Of a stretch of DNA of 64,000 nucleotides, positions 1-12,403 are shown piece after piece. This DNA comes from Peromyscus leucopus (taxonomy: Eukaryota > Chordata > Mammalia > Rodentia > Cricetidae), in NCBI RefSeq assembly GCF_004664715.2, contig NC_051070.1:68638200-68702199 (forward strand). The letters are read 5' to 3'. Made by a program: the position numbers and the translations under genes. Under the pieces are notes generated by a model, which made no database searches, was not told the DNA's origin, and worked only from the letters and a program-made list of their open reading frames with translations. The stretch's first letter is position 1. Each line of letters starts with the position of its first letter.

Positions 1-580
1 GAAATAATACTACCAAGAGTAATCTATACAATCAATGCAATTCCCATTAAAATTCCACTGATAACCTTCACAGGACTGGTGGGGAAGTCATAAAATTCAT
101 ATGGGAACACAAAGGACTGTGGATAGTCAAAGCAATCCTAAGGAGGAAGAACACTTACAGAGCTGTCGTAACAGCGGACCTCAAGTTATACCAGATGCCA
201 TAATACCAAAGATAGCATGTTACCAGCACAAAAACAGACATGTAGCCCAATGGAACAAAATACAGGACCCAGAAATAGAACCACACAGCTACAGCCACCT
301 GTGTGTTGACAAAGGTGTCAAAAATAGGTGTTGAGGAAAGGGCAGGCTCTCTAACAATTGCTGCTTAGTAAGTTGGATTTCCACGTGGAGAAGACTGGGA
401 CTAGCTCCATCGTTCTCATGTTGAAAACAACAACAACAACAAAAATCAACTCCACGTGCATCAAAGACCTCCATGGAATACCTAAAACTTAGCACTACTA
501 GGAGAAAACATAGGTAAAACAGTTAAAGACATAGGTACAGTCAAGGATCTCCTAAATAGGACCCTAAGGGCACAGAGGGG
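1..580 (+). mobile_element. L1 ORF2-derived fragment (first segment)
   Basis: Contains the conserved L1 ORF2 3' blocks 'caatgcaattcccattaaaa', 'gacctcaagttatacca' and 'cccaatggaacaaaatacag', with stops and frameshifts. It continues past the window's left edge. The element resumes at 992 and at about 1815 after insertions. Confidence 0.85.
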
Positions 581-991
581 TGTAGCTGGGGTTTTCCTGT
601 GTCCCACCTGGCCCGTGGTCAGGACAAACCTGTTTCACCCAGCAGTCCTGTAGCCACTTGGACCCAAGTAAACACACAGAGGCTTATATTATTAAAACTG
701 TATGGCCTAATGGCTCAGGCTTCTTGCTAGTTAGATCTTACATCTCAAATTAACCCATTTCTATAAATCTATACCTTGCCACGTGGCTTGTGGCTTACCA
801 GTATCTTTACATCTTACTTCTCATGGTGGTGGCGGCTTGGCAGCCTGACTCAGCCTTCCACTTCCCATAATTCTCCTCTCTGCTTATCCCACCTATACTA
901 TACTTCCTGCCTGGCCACTGGCCAATCAGCGCTTTATTTAACAATCAATCATAGCAACACATTCACAGCATACAGAAAGACATTCCCAGCA
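581..991 (+). mobile_element. Solo-LTR-like element inserted in L1
   Basis: A 411-bp unit starts TGTAGCTGGGG and ends CCCAGCA. It is flanked by GAGGGG (575-580) and GAGGAG (992-997), an imperfect 6-bp target duplication. L1 sequence continues on both sides. It contains 'ggccactggccaatcagc' (CCAAT) and an AT-rich stretch. I remember the sequence as a common rodent repeat, but the family name and LTR status are inferred. Confidence 0.55.
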
Positions 992-1116
992 GAGGAGAAA
1001 TCCAAGAATTGAGAAATGCAGAGGCATGAAATTTAAAAGCTCCTGAACAAAGGAAACTGTCATCAGCCTACAAGATGGAAGAGTAATCTCCAGCTAGGCT
1101 TCAGACAGGGGCTGTT
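992..1116 (+). mobile_element. L1 ORF2-derived fragment (second segment)
   Basis: Resumes L1 after the LTR-like insertion, with 'agaaatgcagaggcatgaaa' and 'aaaggaaactgtcatcagcc', the block that follows in L1 ORF2. Confidence 0.75.
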
Positions 1117-1815
1117 TTAGTTATTATCTCCTTGCTGGGATAAAATACTCTGACAAAAGCAACTTTAGTTTATTTTATTGCTGTGACGAGACACCATGAC
1201 CATGGCAACTCTTATAGAGGAAAACATTTAATTGGGGCTGGCTTACAGTTGAGAGGTTTAGTCCATTGTCATCATGGTGGGACACATAACAGCATGCAGG
1301 CAGACACGGTGCTGGAAAAGGAGTTGGGAGTTCTACATCTGAATTTAGAGGCAGCAGGAAGTAGCAGTGACACACTAGGCCAGGTTTAAGCTTCTGAGAC
1401 CTCAAAGTCCACACCCTAATGACACATCTCCTCCAACAAGGCCACACCTCCTAAGAGTGCCACCCCCTGTGGGCCTATGAGGGCCAATTTTATTCAAGCC
1501 ACCACACAACTTAAGGAAAGGGTCTATTTGGACTTAGAGCTCCATAGAGTCGCGACTCAGCAGCAGGCACAGAATACGCGGTAACAGGAACAAGAGGTGG
1601 GCTGATCACATTGCAGTCACAACCAAGAAGCAGAGAGTGGACAGGAAGCAGGACTTGGCTACCAAGACTTACGGCACTCCCAATGACCCATTTCCTACAG
1701 AAAGGCTCCACCTCCTAAAGGTCCCACAACTTTCCAAACAATGCTACCAGCTGGGGACCAAGTATTTAAAAATATGAGTCTTATGGGCAACATTTCACCT
1801 TCAAACCACAACAAG
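1117..1815 (-). repeat. Dispersed rodent repeats, family not assigned
   Basis: Interrupts L1. The first part (1145-1510) is the reverse complement of the repeat at 30340-30960. The second part (1510-1815) resembles 5590-5870, with 'agcagagagtggacaggaag' and 'agctggggaccaagta' type blocks. Each has the look of an interspersed element; the names are unknown to me. Confidence 0.6.
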
Positions 1816-2720
1816 GAGCTGTATCTAAAATATATTTTTTAACGGCAAAAATTAAATGCTATAAAAACAAAACTTCAAATCAATAAAAGAATTAGTAAAC
1901 TAAACAGACAGCTCTCAAAAGAGGAAACAGAAATGGCCAACAAATATAAAATGTGTTCAATAGCCCTTCTTCTTAGGGAAGTGTAATTAAAACCACTTTG
2001 GTATTCCATTGCACCACAGTCAGGATGGCTGTGATTTAACACAAAAAACGAGACAATAAATGCTGGCAAGGGTGTGGGGAAGGGGGCTGATGGGACGGTA
2101 AACTGGCGCAATCACTACGGAAGTCGAAGTCGGCGTGGAGATGTTTCAAAGTATTGAAAGTAGAGCTACCATGAAACCCAGCTATACCATTCTAGGCACA
2201 TGCTCAAAGGATTCTACATCACACCACAGAAATGATTGTATGCCCAAGCTTATTACTACTCTGTTCACAGTATCAAAGAAGTGGAATCGTCCTAGATGCC
2301 CATCGATAGACGAATGGACACAGAAAATGTGGTATCTACACACAATGGCATTTTATTCAGACCTATAGAAAAATGAAATTTTGAAGTGTACAGGAAAATG
2401 GTTGGACCTAGATGTTATGATATTAAATAAGGTAACCTTGACTCAGAAAGACAAATACTGTGTGTTCTTTTCACATGAGGCTCCTAGCTTTTGATTTTAG
2501 GTGTGGGCAGATGTGAGTCATAAACTAGAAAGGGCACAAGAGAGGAAAAGAGGTTTCCAGGAAGGGGGAATAGAACAGATGTGGCGTGAAAGTGGGGGAG
2601 GGGGACAGCCGGGGAGGGGAGGCCCAGGAGGAGATGAAAAAGAACACCATGATGAAACCATTACTTTATGTGATCATTTAAGCCATGAGCAAAGAAAAAC
2701 AAAACTGGACATCACTTCTA
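1816..2720 (+). mobile_element. L1 fragment: end of ORF2 and 3' UTR
   Basis: Includes 'gaggaaacagaaatggccaa', 'ggcaagggtgtggggaagg', 'atgcccatcgatagacgaa', 'gactcagaaagacaaatac' and the G-rich polypurine segment of rodent L1 3' UTRs (2590-2640). Stops are frequent, so this is an old, dead copy. Confidence 0.85.
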
Positions 2721-2724
2721 TAAA

Positions 2725-2845
2725 TAATCCTAGCACTCATGAAGCTGGGGCAGGAGGATTGCCATCAGTCTGAGGCCATCCTGGGCTCATTCCATGCCAG
2801 CCAGGGTTACATGTGAGACCCTGTCTCAAAAAGAGAGAAAAGGAC
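2725..2845 (+). repeat. Diverged B1 SINE
   Basis: Order 'aatcctagcactcatgaagc', 'ccatcctgggctc', 'gagaccctgtctcaaaaa', as in B1, with substitutions. Confidence 0.65.
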
Positions 2846-3040
2846 TCTGGGGAGATGGCTCAGTGGTTAAGAACACTTGTTGCTCTTGCAGAGGACCCAG
2901 GTTCAGGTTCCAGCATCTATGAGGTGGTTCACAATCATCCATAACTCCAGTTCAAGGGCATCTGACCTCCTCAGGCACCAGACACACATGTGATGCACAA
3001 ACATTCATGCAGGCAAAAATATACATAAAATGAATCTTAA
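2846..3040 (+). repeat. B2 SINE
   Basis: Begins 'ggggagatggctcagtggtt', with 'gcagaggacccaggttc' (tRNA-like B box region) and an A-rich end 'aaaatatacataaaatgaat'. Confidence 0.88.
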
Positions 3041-3178
3041 AGTCTTTTTCAATTATTTCATTTTTAAGATTATAAAGTAATTACATCATTTCCGCCTTCC
3101 CTTTTCCCTGTCCAAACCATCCCATATGCCCCTCCTTGTTCCCTTTCAAATTCATGGCCTCTTTTTTCATTAATTGTT

Positions 3179-3179
<1 letters not shown>

Positions 3180-3220
<41 letters not shown>
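3180..3220. repeat. (CA)n microsatellite
   Basis: About 20 perfect CA units. Confidence 0.97.
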
Positions 3221-3222
<2 letters not shown>

Positions 3223-4380
3223 CTAAACATGTAAGTCCAAACTGCTCAGTCTGTATAATGTTACTTGAATGTGTGTTTGCAGGGCTGACCATCTGGTATT
3301 GGATAACCAGCTGCTGTGCTCTGCCCTGGGGAAGACTGTTTCTCCTGCTCTCAGCATTAATGGGGGGTGCCTTAGTGGAGGTCTGTGAAGTACATTGTCT
3401 ACATGTATGAAACTGTCAAAGAGTAAGTTGAAAATATCCTTTCAAAAGTGAGCATGAGAGAGGAGTCTCAGATCGGATTTCGTTAAATCCAGCTAAGTAC
3501 GGGTGAGAAGACACTCCTCAAACAAAATGATCTAGAAGGAGTGACATGCCGATCGCTTATCTGTGTGTCTTCTCCAGTTACCTCCAAGGTTCTGACTGAT
3601 GAAATGGCACTGCACCAACAGGTTAGTGGGCGAAGCCCGCTGCCGGCAAACATCAGGGCATCGAGTGGATCCAGCCATCACTGGGGAGCGGCTCCGGTCA
3701 GAAAAGCTTTCTTTTCAAACCGGGAAGACTTAGAAGGTGTTCTGAGGGAGGGCCATCCTCAAGTGTCGTCTGCGGGGACCGTGACACTCACTGTCAGAGT
3801 CCATCTCCAGCAGGGGGAGGCATCCTAACAGGCCAGTTAGGGTGTGTGCTCTGGGTCAGGTTTTGAAGCTCCTGCCTCGTTTCAGGACAACCTTGACAGT
3901 TACAGCGGTGGGAGAGAATCCCTCCGAGGTTTTGTGGCTAGATTTGGTCAGTGGGTACAACCTATCTCAGGCATATTAATCGTCCGTGAACCCACGTGGC
4001 GATGTGTGTTTCTGAGGCTCTGAGGAGACTGAACTAGACAGTAGTGCCAACATTTGCTGAAAACTAGACGGTAGTGCCAACATTTGCTGAGTCCTTGTGA
4101 ACAGCAGCTCCTGCCATAGCTAGGGTCGTCCCTTCCGGCAGCAAATCCCCCGGAGCCACCTAGGCCGTAAGAATACAGCGTGTGCCACACAGGAGTCAAA
4201 AGTACAAGACACTGGTATGGGAGTACGTGAGCGCGAATACTCTCTCTCTTCCTTCAGCTACATATCAACGTCAAGTAGACCGTTTCTGCCCAGGCTTGGA
4301 AAGAGCACTTCCTGTGGGAACGGGACCATGGTGGTGACAGAACCCGTAAAATCACAGATTGTCTGGAGATTCAGAGAAGA
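3221..4380. other. Non-coding sequence with a 30-bp tandem duplication
   Basis: No gene or SINE recognised. A segment beginning 'aactagacagtagtgccaac' at 4032 is repeated at 4062 with one change (period 30 bp, 4032-4090). Open frames here lack any family signature. Confidence 0.6.
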
Positions 4381-4510
4381 TGTAGATGCCTTTAATCCTA
4401 GGGAGGCAGAGGCAGGTGGATCTCTGAGTTTGAAGCCAGCCTGATCTACAGAAAGAATTCCAAGACAGCCAGGGCTACATGGAGAAACCCTGTCTCGAGA
4501 AGGAAAAAGA
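4381..4510 (+). repeat. Partial B1 SINE
   Basis: Starts at 'tgcctttaatcctaggg' (head missing), then 'ggcagaggcaggtggatctc' and 'ggagaaaccctgtctcgaga'. Confidence 0.85.
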
Positions 4511-5224
4511 GGGGTTGTCATCGAAGACAAACTCATGGCAAAGAGAGTTGACCCGCTACCACCGCTCCAGTCTCTGGGAGACAGTGGGGTACACTTCATT
4601 CTGTATTTGTACCCAGTGACCAAACGCCAGCCACGAAACCTCACAGCGATTCTCTCCCACAGCTGCAAGTAACTCTGTGGGCCTGAAGTCTCTGAGACAA
4701 TTTGCAGGAGTGACCTGAGTCGATGCTGTGGCCTACTCTGAGGTGTTTCTGGGGTCCTTTTCTCTTGGTGTCACACCCTTGTCCCTTCAATGTTTTGTCA
4801 TGGGTGGTAGCAGGTCCCTTCCAAGGCTGTCAAGAAAGACATTATGGCTTCTTCCTTGCCCTGCTGGAGCGCTCAACCTGTGGCTAACTGTCCTGTCTTA
4901 AGCAGCACGACAGAGAAGCCTACATGGTGAGGGCCTGACCATTACTCGGCCATGGGAGCGTCCAGGAAGCAGGTGCCCTTTCTCTTGGCAACTGTTCCGG
5001 TGGTGACAGGCCCGTCTGGCACCCCGACTACAGACACCCAGGGCGGCTCTGAAGCAGAACTGTCCGTTAAACGAGCCCTGGATCCCCGACCCTCAGATAT
5101 TGTATGAGGTAATGAACGTTGCTGTTTTGGCTATTGTAGCAATAAATAATTCATGACAGAATAAAAACAAATGAAATTGAACGTCCTGAGAGCCACTATG
5201 TAACTGTCTCTAAAGCGCTGAATG
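4511..5224. other. No recognised feature
   Basis: Intergenic DNA; neither strand shows coding or repeat signatures that I can name. Confidence 0.5.
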
Positions 5225-5870
5225 TGTGTGTATCAGCTGCTTTTCTCATTGTTGTAAGGAACCAAACACCTGACCAGAAGCAGCTTAGGGCTAGGGGGTT
5301 CATTCTGACTTTCAGTTCAGGAATTCCGTCATGGCAGGGAAGCCACGGCAGCAGAAGCATGGGGCTGCTGGTCACGCCGATCCTCAGTCAGCAAGCAGAA
5401 AGGGAGAAAGGTTTACGCCGTGAGAACCGAAGGCACTGCCTATGGGGATGTTCCCCTGAAGCAATGTTTGCAAAACATGCCGACTTCTGTGTCTATAGAG
5501 AAAAAAGCAAGCTAGCTCTTCTTGCCGCTTCAGTCACATGAAAAGAGAGAAGAAGAGTCCTCTGGGCTTACAGCCTGTGAAGGAACTTCAGTGCATCACA
5601 GTGGGGAAGGCATGGTGGCTAGAGGATGAGGTGGCTGGTCACACCGCATACACAGTCAGGAAGCAGCAGACAGGAAGCAGAGAGCAGACAGGAAGTGGGG
5701 CTGAACCATCAAACTCAAGTCCTGTCCCCAGCAATTCCTTCGTCCTCTTAAAAGTCCCACAACTTTTCAAAACACCGCCACCATCTGAGGGCCAAGTGTT
5801 CAAACAAATGGGCCCACGGGGGTCATTGAACACTCAAACCACAGGGCCGACGGTCGCCAATCATGTTGGA
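5225..5870 (-). repeat. Dispersed rodent repeat, family not assigned
   Basis: Contains blocks shared with 1510-1815: 'agcagagagcagacaggaag' versus 'agcagagagtggacaggaag', and 'gggccaagtgttcaaa'. It is probably two adjacent copies. The open frames in it are incidental. Confidence 0.55.
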
Positions 5871-6421
5871 TTTTGATGGGTCCCCAAGAGGTGCCATAAA
5901 ATAACTCTGTTTTAGCCATCTGCCAGGTTCAGAGAGCCAAGCACAACTGGCCTGTCTCCTGAGCGCCTCTCGTCAACCATGATCACAGAGGAAGTGAGCA
6001 TGAAGGAGCAGAAACCCGTGTTATCTCCTTCATAAACCACAGCTCCTATCACGGGGCCTGGCTGGGGAGAAAAGAGAGAGCGGGGGAGGAGAGCTGTCTG
6101 GAAATCAAATATCAAATATTGACTAGTATCTTGATTGGACATTTCTCTGAGCTATTTGTACTAGGAAAGGTTCTCAGTACATGGGAGGGGGCTGCTATTT
6201 GTGAGTTAGAGTGACACAGGATTGCTTCCAGAGAATTCCATTCAGTAAAGAAATTTTATTCCTGCTGAATAAATCTGAAAGAGATGGCAGAAAAGAAGGG
6301 GGAAATGGATGCTTCCACAAATTCAAGGAGAGTTTATGCATAGAGCAGGTGACAGACAGTGCGGGCAGATAACTCAATAAGTCGTTCACGTCTTTCTAAC
6401 CCAGATGTTTAAAAACCGCAC
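5871..6421. other. No recognised feature
   Basis: Intergenic DNA with no motif I can name. Confidence 0.5.
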
Positions 6422-6612
6422 GGGCCGGGCGTTGGTGGCGCACGCCTTTAATCCCAGCACTTGGGAGGCAGAGCCAGGCGGATCTCTGTGAGTTCGAGGC
6501 CAGCCTGGGCTACCAAGTGAGCTCCAGGAAAGGCGCAAAGCTACACAGAGAAACCCTGTCTCGAAAAACCAAAAAAAAAAAAAATAAAAAAAAAAATAAT
6601 AAAATAAAAACC
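6422..6612 (+). repeat. B1 SINE, cricetid-type, with A-rich tail
   Basis: Full-length: 'gccgggcgttggtggcgcac', 'gaggccagcctgggctacca', 'ctccaggaaaggcgcaaagc', then an A-rich tail. The direct repeat 'aaaaccgcacggg' (6413-6425 and 6607-6619) flanks it as a target duplication. The internal 'aaaggcgcaaagct' is the subtype I link to cricetids. Confidence 0.93.
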
Positions 6613-6619
6613 GCACGGG

Positions 6620-8150
6620 AACCTCACACGCTGCTGGTGTAAACAGGTGTGAAGCCTATGTCAGCTTCTCTGGCTGTGTCTACCGAAATTTTAAAAGCGT
6701 TCTTTGATCCAGCAACCCCTTCCCAGGGGATTCCTTCGGAACCTGCCCTTACCGTGGGAAATGACTTGGTAAAAGGCTGCGCCTGGCCGCATTGCTTGGG
6801 AACAGTGGCCTTAGCTCTCCGTTAGTGAGGAGTAGCTGGATGTACGGTGACATACAGTGTGTCTGTGTGGTGTGTATCTTTTTCACGTTTCCAAGTCAGC
6901 TCAGGCTGCCAAAACAAAATACAAGGACTGAGAGGCTCCAACCAAAGACTTGTATTTCTCCGCAGCTCTGAAGACCGGGGCATCCAAGATCAGGGTGCCT
7001 GTTGATTGGACTGCTAATTGTCACCTCCTGATCTTTGCTGTTTGCTCTTAAAGGATATCCTCTGCTATAGGCCTAACCCTTGGCTCTGTCCTCATGACAT
7101 CATTTAACCTAAATGACGTCATCACTATAGATAATCCCATTGCCCACTGGGACTTTAACATAGGGAAGGGGCATGGTTCAGTCCACAGCACATGCCTTAG
7201 TAGTATTCCACAAGAAAATACAGTAGAAGACTCTCAGCCAGCCAAAGGGGGCACACACCCAGACAGCCTGTTAAGTGGAAACAGAAAAGCAGAATTCAAG
7301 GTGCTAAGCAGCAAGCCGAGTGCCCGTTGTCTGCCTTCCTCATGCGTCCCACCTCTCAGTCCTGAAAGAGACCTCTGTAAACCATACCAGCAGGTCCCCT
7401 GCCCTGTGACCCAGGCTTTGTCTTCTCAGTGGGTCCTGCAGCGAGGGTACAAGGGAAGGAAGGCAGTAAGAACAGGCCTGTGTGCTCAGGCTCCTTCTTT
7501 GCCCAGCCCCCCGGGAAGCTGTATGGCTCACAGTCACCACGACATCTACTGACGCCCGTCCTGGTTCTGTGTCATCCCTGTGCCCAGAGCCTGCCTGCCC
7601 ACACCTTTGCAAACGACACATGTTCTAAACTCCACTCCCTTGACGTGTGCCATCTGATGCCTTCAGCTCTGTTGATACAGTTAGTGTGTATGTTTTTAAA
7701 GGGTGTGTGTGTGTGTGTGTGTGTGTACACTTATTTGTACTTAGAAATCCCAGTGATTGTCTTTAGGAAAGTCGTCGGGGTGGCTGGGGTGGGGCCGGGA
7801 AGGAGGGGTAGTTATTCCCACTGGATGCCTTTTGTTCCTTGTGAATGCTATACTGTATGTGTGCCTTTGTTACTCAAAAAACACTTTTCATTTCAGCTTT
7901 AGAAAATGATTTAAAAGAAAGACTGTAGGGGGACTTGGCACCAGAAGGCTCCACAGGCAGCTGTCCCTATAGCAGCTGGGTCCACCCTTCCCCAGGAACA
8001 TCTGCTTTTCCTGGCAGACACACCAAGCCCCCGACCGAACAAAATTAAAAAAAAAAAAAAAAAGTGAATAGGCGTCTTCCACTCCACTTAATGGACAAGA
8101 GGTGTGCTAGGAACAATTTGGATCATTGACTCCTAGACCACATATTAGTG
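6620..8150. other. Intergenic sequence, no gene seen
   Basis: Contains a (GT)n at 7702-7726 and an A-run at 8047-8063. The overlapping open frames at 7094-7902 show no domain, codon bias or family match that I recognise. Confidence 0.5.
7702..7726. repeat. (GT)n microsatellite
   Basis: About 12 GT units. Confidence 0.9.
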
Positions 8151-8590
8151 GCTTTCATGTCGCTGTGACAAAGAGGTTGACGTGATCTCCCTGGGAGAGT
8201 TGGGATTTATTCAGGCTCCGGCTTCAGAGGTTTCAGTCCATGACCAGCTGGCTCCATTGCTTTCAGGACTGTGGCAAGGGCAGACACGGTGAGAGGATGT
8301 GGCACCGGGCAGGCATTGCTGCTTCCTTCACGGCAGCCGGCCTGCAGAGAGGGGAGGGGCTGGAGACCATGGTGCTTTGCCAGTGAAGTCCCCTAGGGAC
8401 CCACTTCTGCCGACTAGGCCCAACCTCCCAGTTCCCATCGCTTCCCAGTAATACCGTAAATCCATCAAAGGATTCATCCGTTGATAAGGTCAGAGCCCTC
8501 AGAATCAAACTACTTCCCAAAGCACATTGGCTGGCCACCAAGCCTTTGGGGGAACAGGCGCTACCTCAAAGCTTTTAGTTAGGCCTACCT
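8150..8590 (-). repeat. Dispersed rodent repeat, diverged
   Basis: Starts 'ggctttcatgtcgctgtgac' and follows with 'gggatttattcaggctccgg', the same layout as 1145-1510 and 15333-15786, but more diverged. Confidence 0.45.
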
Positions 8591-8592
8591 TC

Positions 8593-8595
<3 letters not shown>

Positions 8596-8648
<53 letters not shown>
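8596..8648. repeat. (TC)n microsatellite
   Basis: About 26 perfect TC units. Confidence 0.97.
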
Positions 8649-8649
<1 letters not shown>

Positions 8650-8651
<2 letters not shown>

Positions 8652-9690
8652 GGTCTTACCACACAGGGACTCAAAACTAGCCCTAGTTGGCTGAGTCACG
8701 GTGACACACAGGGGTCTGTCTGGAGGCGGTACAAGAACGCTCCATCTGCCTTTTCCGGGTATGGCTCCTGTTCAGCTCTTCAGCCACGGTGACCCGGCAT
8801 TAGGTGCCATCTCTATTTCTGTCGTGTTTATGATACTGCAGGGCTCATCGATTTCATCTCATTATTGCTGCTGGGTCATGGAGAGACTCCGTCACCCAGG
8901 AAACAGAGAGAGAGGGGCAACACAGTGAGCTCTCCGGCTCCCCCTAATTCATCATCGGACAGGACAGCATCAGGCCTCTGTCTTCCGGTGGTAGGGGGAC
9001 CTCCAGTGCCCCCCTCAGTCTTTACAGCTCCTCCTCCTTCCGGAGGTGTCTGGTTCAATCAGTTCCCCGCATCAACCTTCCCTGCTTAAACAGAAAGAAA
9101 CAAATCTGCATGTAATAGACACATGATATTAATAATGTAATGGGTAGAGAAAACAGACTGTTCTCTGTGCAGATCTTCCAGGAGGGCAGAAGCTGGAAGA
9201 GAAGCCCAGAAACACATTAGCATAAGGCTGCAGCCTCCACAGCAGCCACTTGAAACGGCTCGTGGCCCCAAGGGGGCAGCCACTGGGAAAGCCCCCCCCC
9301 CAGGCTTTGCTGCCGAGAGGAACCCCCACGGCCACCAGCTCCATCTTAGCCCTGCCTCCTCACAGTTCTCGCGTCCCTGTGGCAAGGGCAGGGGACCCGA
9401 GCCCTCCCACTCTGTGCTTCTCCTCACAAAGTAACTCTGCTGGAAGTGCCCCTCCCCTCCAGGTTACCACGCCTGTTGAACACTTCTGGGACCCCACCCA
9501 ACATCGTACATCTCTGGCGGAGTAATATGTGCTTTCTTCTACAGTCAGGTAGCATCTCATTCCTCGGATTGCCGTGGTTGGCATCCACTGCCTGGCTCAC
9601 TCATGTTTTTGTATGATCAGAGTTTGCTGGGCCCCTGATGCACAGAGCATTATTGGAAAGACTGAGTCCAGAGTATACTGAGATGGTTGT
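8650..9690. other. Intergenic sequence, no gene seen
   Basis: GC-richer than average, with a C-run at 9294-9301. Open frames on both strands overlap each other and have no recognisable signature. Confidence 0.5.
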
Positions 9691-9694
9691 GTAA

Positions 9695-10016
9695 AGCATT
9701 GTCTTAGTCACTTTGGGTTGCTCCCAGAATATCATGGGCTGGTAGATTAACCACAAATGTTTACGTATCGTAATTCTGGAAGTGAGAGGGGAGATCAGGG
9801 GACAAGCATGGATTCTTGCGGAGCCCTATTCCTAGTCTACGGATAGCTTGCTGTGTCCTTACGTGGTGGAGACAACACTAATACTTTCATCCCATAGGGA
9901 ACTACCCATCATGACTTCCTCTACCCAATGAAGACTCAAAGGCTACCTCTCTTCCAAATTTTACTGCATTGAGAAATGGAGTTTCAACATATAAATTTGT
10001 GAGGGACATGACCCTA
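9695..10016 (-). repeat. Dispersed rodent repeat, diverged
   Basis: 'attgtcttagtcactttggg' followed by 'agaatatcatgggctggtag' resembles the family seen at 15333, at low identity. Confidence 0.35.
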
Positions 10017-10018
10017 AC

Positions 10019-10165
10019 AAGGCCGGGTCTGGTGGCATACACCTCTAATCTCAGCAGTTAGGAGGCAGGGGTGGGTCTCTATAAGTTTCAGGGCTACATG
10101 ATGGGTTCCAGGCCAGCCAAAGCTACACAGTAAGACCCTGCTTCCCCCCACCCACAAATAAATTT
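10019..10165 (+). repeat. Diverged B1 SINE
   Basis: 'aaggccgggtctggtggcat', 'aatctcagcagttaggaggc' and 'gccaaagctacacagtaaga'; clearly B1 order. Confidence 0.8.
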
Positions 10166-10882
10166 TAATAAAAACAAGTACCTAACAACTGATGGATTGT
10201 TTTATTCTAGGCTCCACATTGAGAACTTCACAGGTGCCATCTTACCTAACATTGACCACACCCTCGACGTAGGTACTCTTACACCATCCTACAGAGAAGG
10301 TCAGTGGGCTTGTAATAGGAGGGATTGTTGGGAGAGGTGGTGGACAGGAAGGCAAGACCAGCAGGTCTCAGACAGTGCTCTGTGCGAAGACCCGATGTTT
10401 GGGCTAGATGCCAACCTACAGGGCCAGTGGCTAGCAGTCAGAGGTATGTGTTCTGTGCTGGGGAACAGAATCTGGAGGAGCCTGTGAGACAGAAATAACA
10501 GTGGAGGAGCAAACCCTCTGAAGGTCTGACAGACGCTTTCTTATCCAGGTGGGTGAGGCGAAAGCTCGCCAGCTGAGAAGCACCCAGAGGTGCACAGTGC
10601 TGGGGTGGGGCAGGATGCTGTGATACCTGCACAGCTCAGCTGTTCCACGCACACTGACAAGGGCAGGCAGTGGCTGCTCCTCAGCCCTGCAGCTGAAGGA
10701 CAGCAAAGCCCCTGGGAGTGAGTGGGTTGCTTACAGAGAATGAGCGCCCAGTGGGGTGTGGCTTCCTACTCTGTAGGAGAACTGGCTGCCACAGCAGCTT
10801 AGACAGACCCCAAGTCGGGTCTCTGCACCCTTTCACTGCGTGCTCCTAACAGCCTTGAGAGTTTGTTCCCATTGAAAAGTGA

Positions 10883-11075
10883 GTCGGGGCTGCAGAAATG
10901 CCTCGGCAGTTAAGTGCCCTGGCTGCTCTTCCCGAAGAGCTGAGTTTGATTCCTGGTCTGTGACTCCATTTTCAGAGGATCTGACACCCTCTTCTGGCCT
11001 CTGTGGGCACCAGGCATGCATGCAAGCAAAACACCCATACACACAAAATAATTTCTTTAATTTTTAAAGAAAGAA
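10883..11075 (+). repeat. Diverged B2 SINE
   Basis: 'gcagaaatgcctcggcagtt', 'tgctcttcccgaagagctga' and 'ccctcttctggcctctgtgg', ending in an A/T-rich tail. Confidence 0.8.
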
Positions 11076-11094
11076 AACTGAGTCATGGAGAGGT

Positions 11095-11455
11095 TGAGCC
11101 TCATACTAGTTAGTTTTTCTTGTTAACGCAACGTAACTTGGAGTCACCTGGGAAGAAGGAATTGCTTAGATCAGATTGGGCTGTGCCATATCTGTGAGAG
11201 ATTATCCTGACTGACCACTGGTGTGGGAGGGCCCAGGTGGCAGGCCTGAGCTGTGTAAGCTAGCTGAGCATAAAATAAAAATTATAAAAAAAAAAAAAAA
11301 AGTGAGTCCAGCAAGCTGCATCCCTCTCTGGTTCCTCCCTGACTTCCCTCGGTAATGGATTGTGACCTGGAAATGTATGGGGATGGGCTTTTCTCCACAA
11401 GTTGCTTTTGGTCATAGTGTTTGCCACAGCAACAGAAAAGCAAACGAGAACAGCC
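11095..11455 (+). repeat. Dispersed rodent repeat (same family as 38592-39008)
   Basis: 'ttagtttttcttgttaacgc', 'ggagtcacctgggaagaagg' and 'agttgcttttggtcatagtg' match the order of 38592-39008. An A-rich run sits inside (11284-11301). Family name not assigned. Confidence 0.6.
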
Positions 11456-12403
11456 CTTCAGAGCAGAGAGAGGTGACTTGTGTCTGTTGTCAAAATTCAG
11501 CCATCAGGCTAGCTGTGAGGGACGCTCTTGCAGGTCCTTGCGATCCCTGAGATGCGGTCTTCATGAGAATGGCCCCCACAGGGCACAGGCCTTTGGACAG
11601 GTCTGGGCCTCTCCTAAGCCACTGCTCCCACTCCAGAAACAAGCAGATCTCAGGGCCACTTTGCTCCTCCACGCCCCTCCTGGGTAAAGGCTGTGGGAAA
11701 GACATAAACCACAGAGTAATGCAAGCACATTGGAGAGCACATCAGGAAGTTCGGGGCCAAAGGACGGAAGGAGTGTCAGGAAAGCCAGGGAGGAAAGGGA
11801 AGACAAGGCTCCTAGCCAGCTCTGTACCAGAACCAGCTGCAGACTAACACAGAAGTCACCAGGTCCGCCTGCCATGTTGGGTAGACAGCAGTAGGTGGGA
11901 AGCAAGGCTGAGCTCTGCAGGGGAGGATGTGGCAGGCTTCTAGCCTCCTACTACAAACAAGGGCTGCTGATAACAGAGGACAGGGCTGCCAACTTGGACT
12001 TGGCAACAAGTCCTTGTTTGGCTGTGAGTGGTCTCCTGCGGGAATGCTGCTTCTTGCCCCTGTCTCAGACCCATTTTGGCCTTTCTCTGTCGTATCTCCG
12101 GCTCTGTCACATCTCCAGGTTTCTATTAGCTGGCCTAGCCAGAGAAAAAAAACAAGACATGAAATCTGACTAAATGACACTGGCTGGCATCGGCAGCCCA
12201 AGACCTCAGCCCACCAGGCAGGCCGGCCAAGCCCATCTCATGGCCACCAGCTCACTCTCAGAGGAAGGCAGGTGCCCTTCCCCGACCACACTTGTGAGAA
12301 TCACAGCCTCTCCAGATTGGCTCGCTCCCTTGGCTTTGGTCTTTGAGGTGTTCCGGAGCTCTTTCCAGCCCCCACAGGTTGTCATGGTGCCTGCTGCTCA
12401 AAG

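Noticed and set aside
7094..7902. Two overlapping open frames of about 150 codons
   Set aside because: No splice sites, domains or codon bias seen; one runs through a GT microsatellite.
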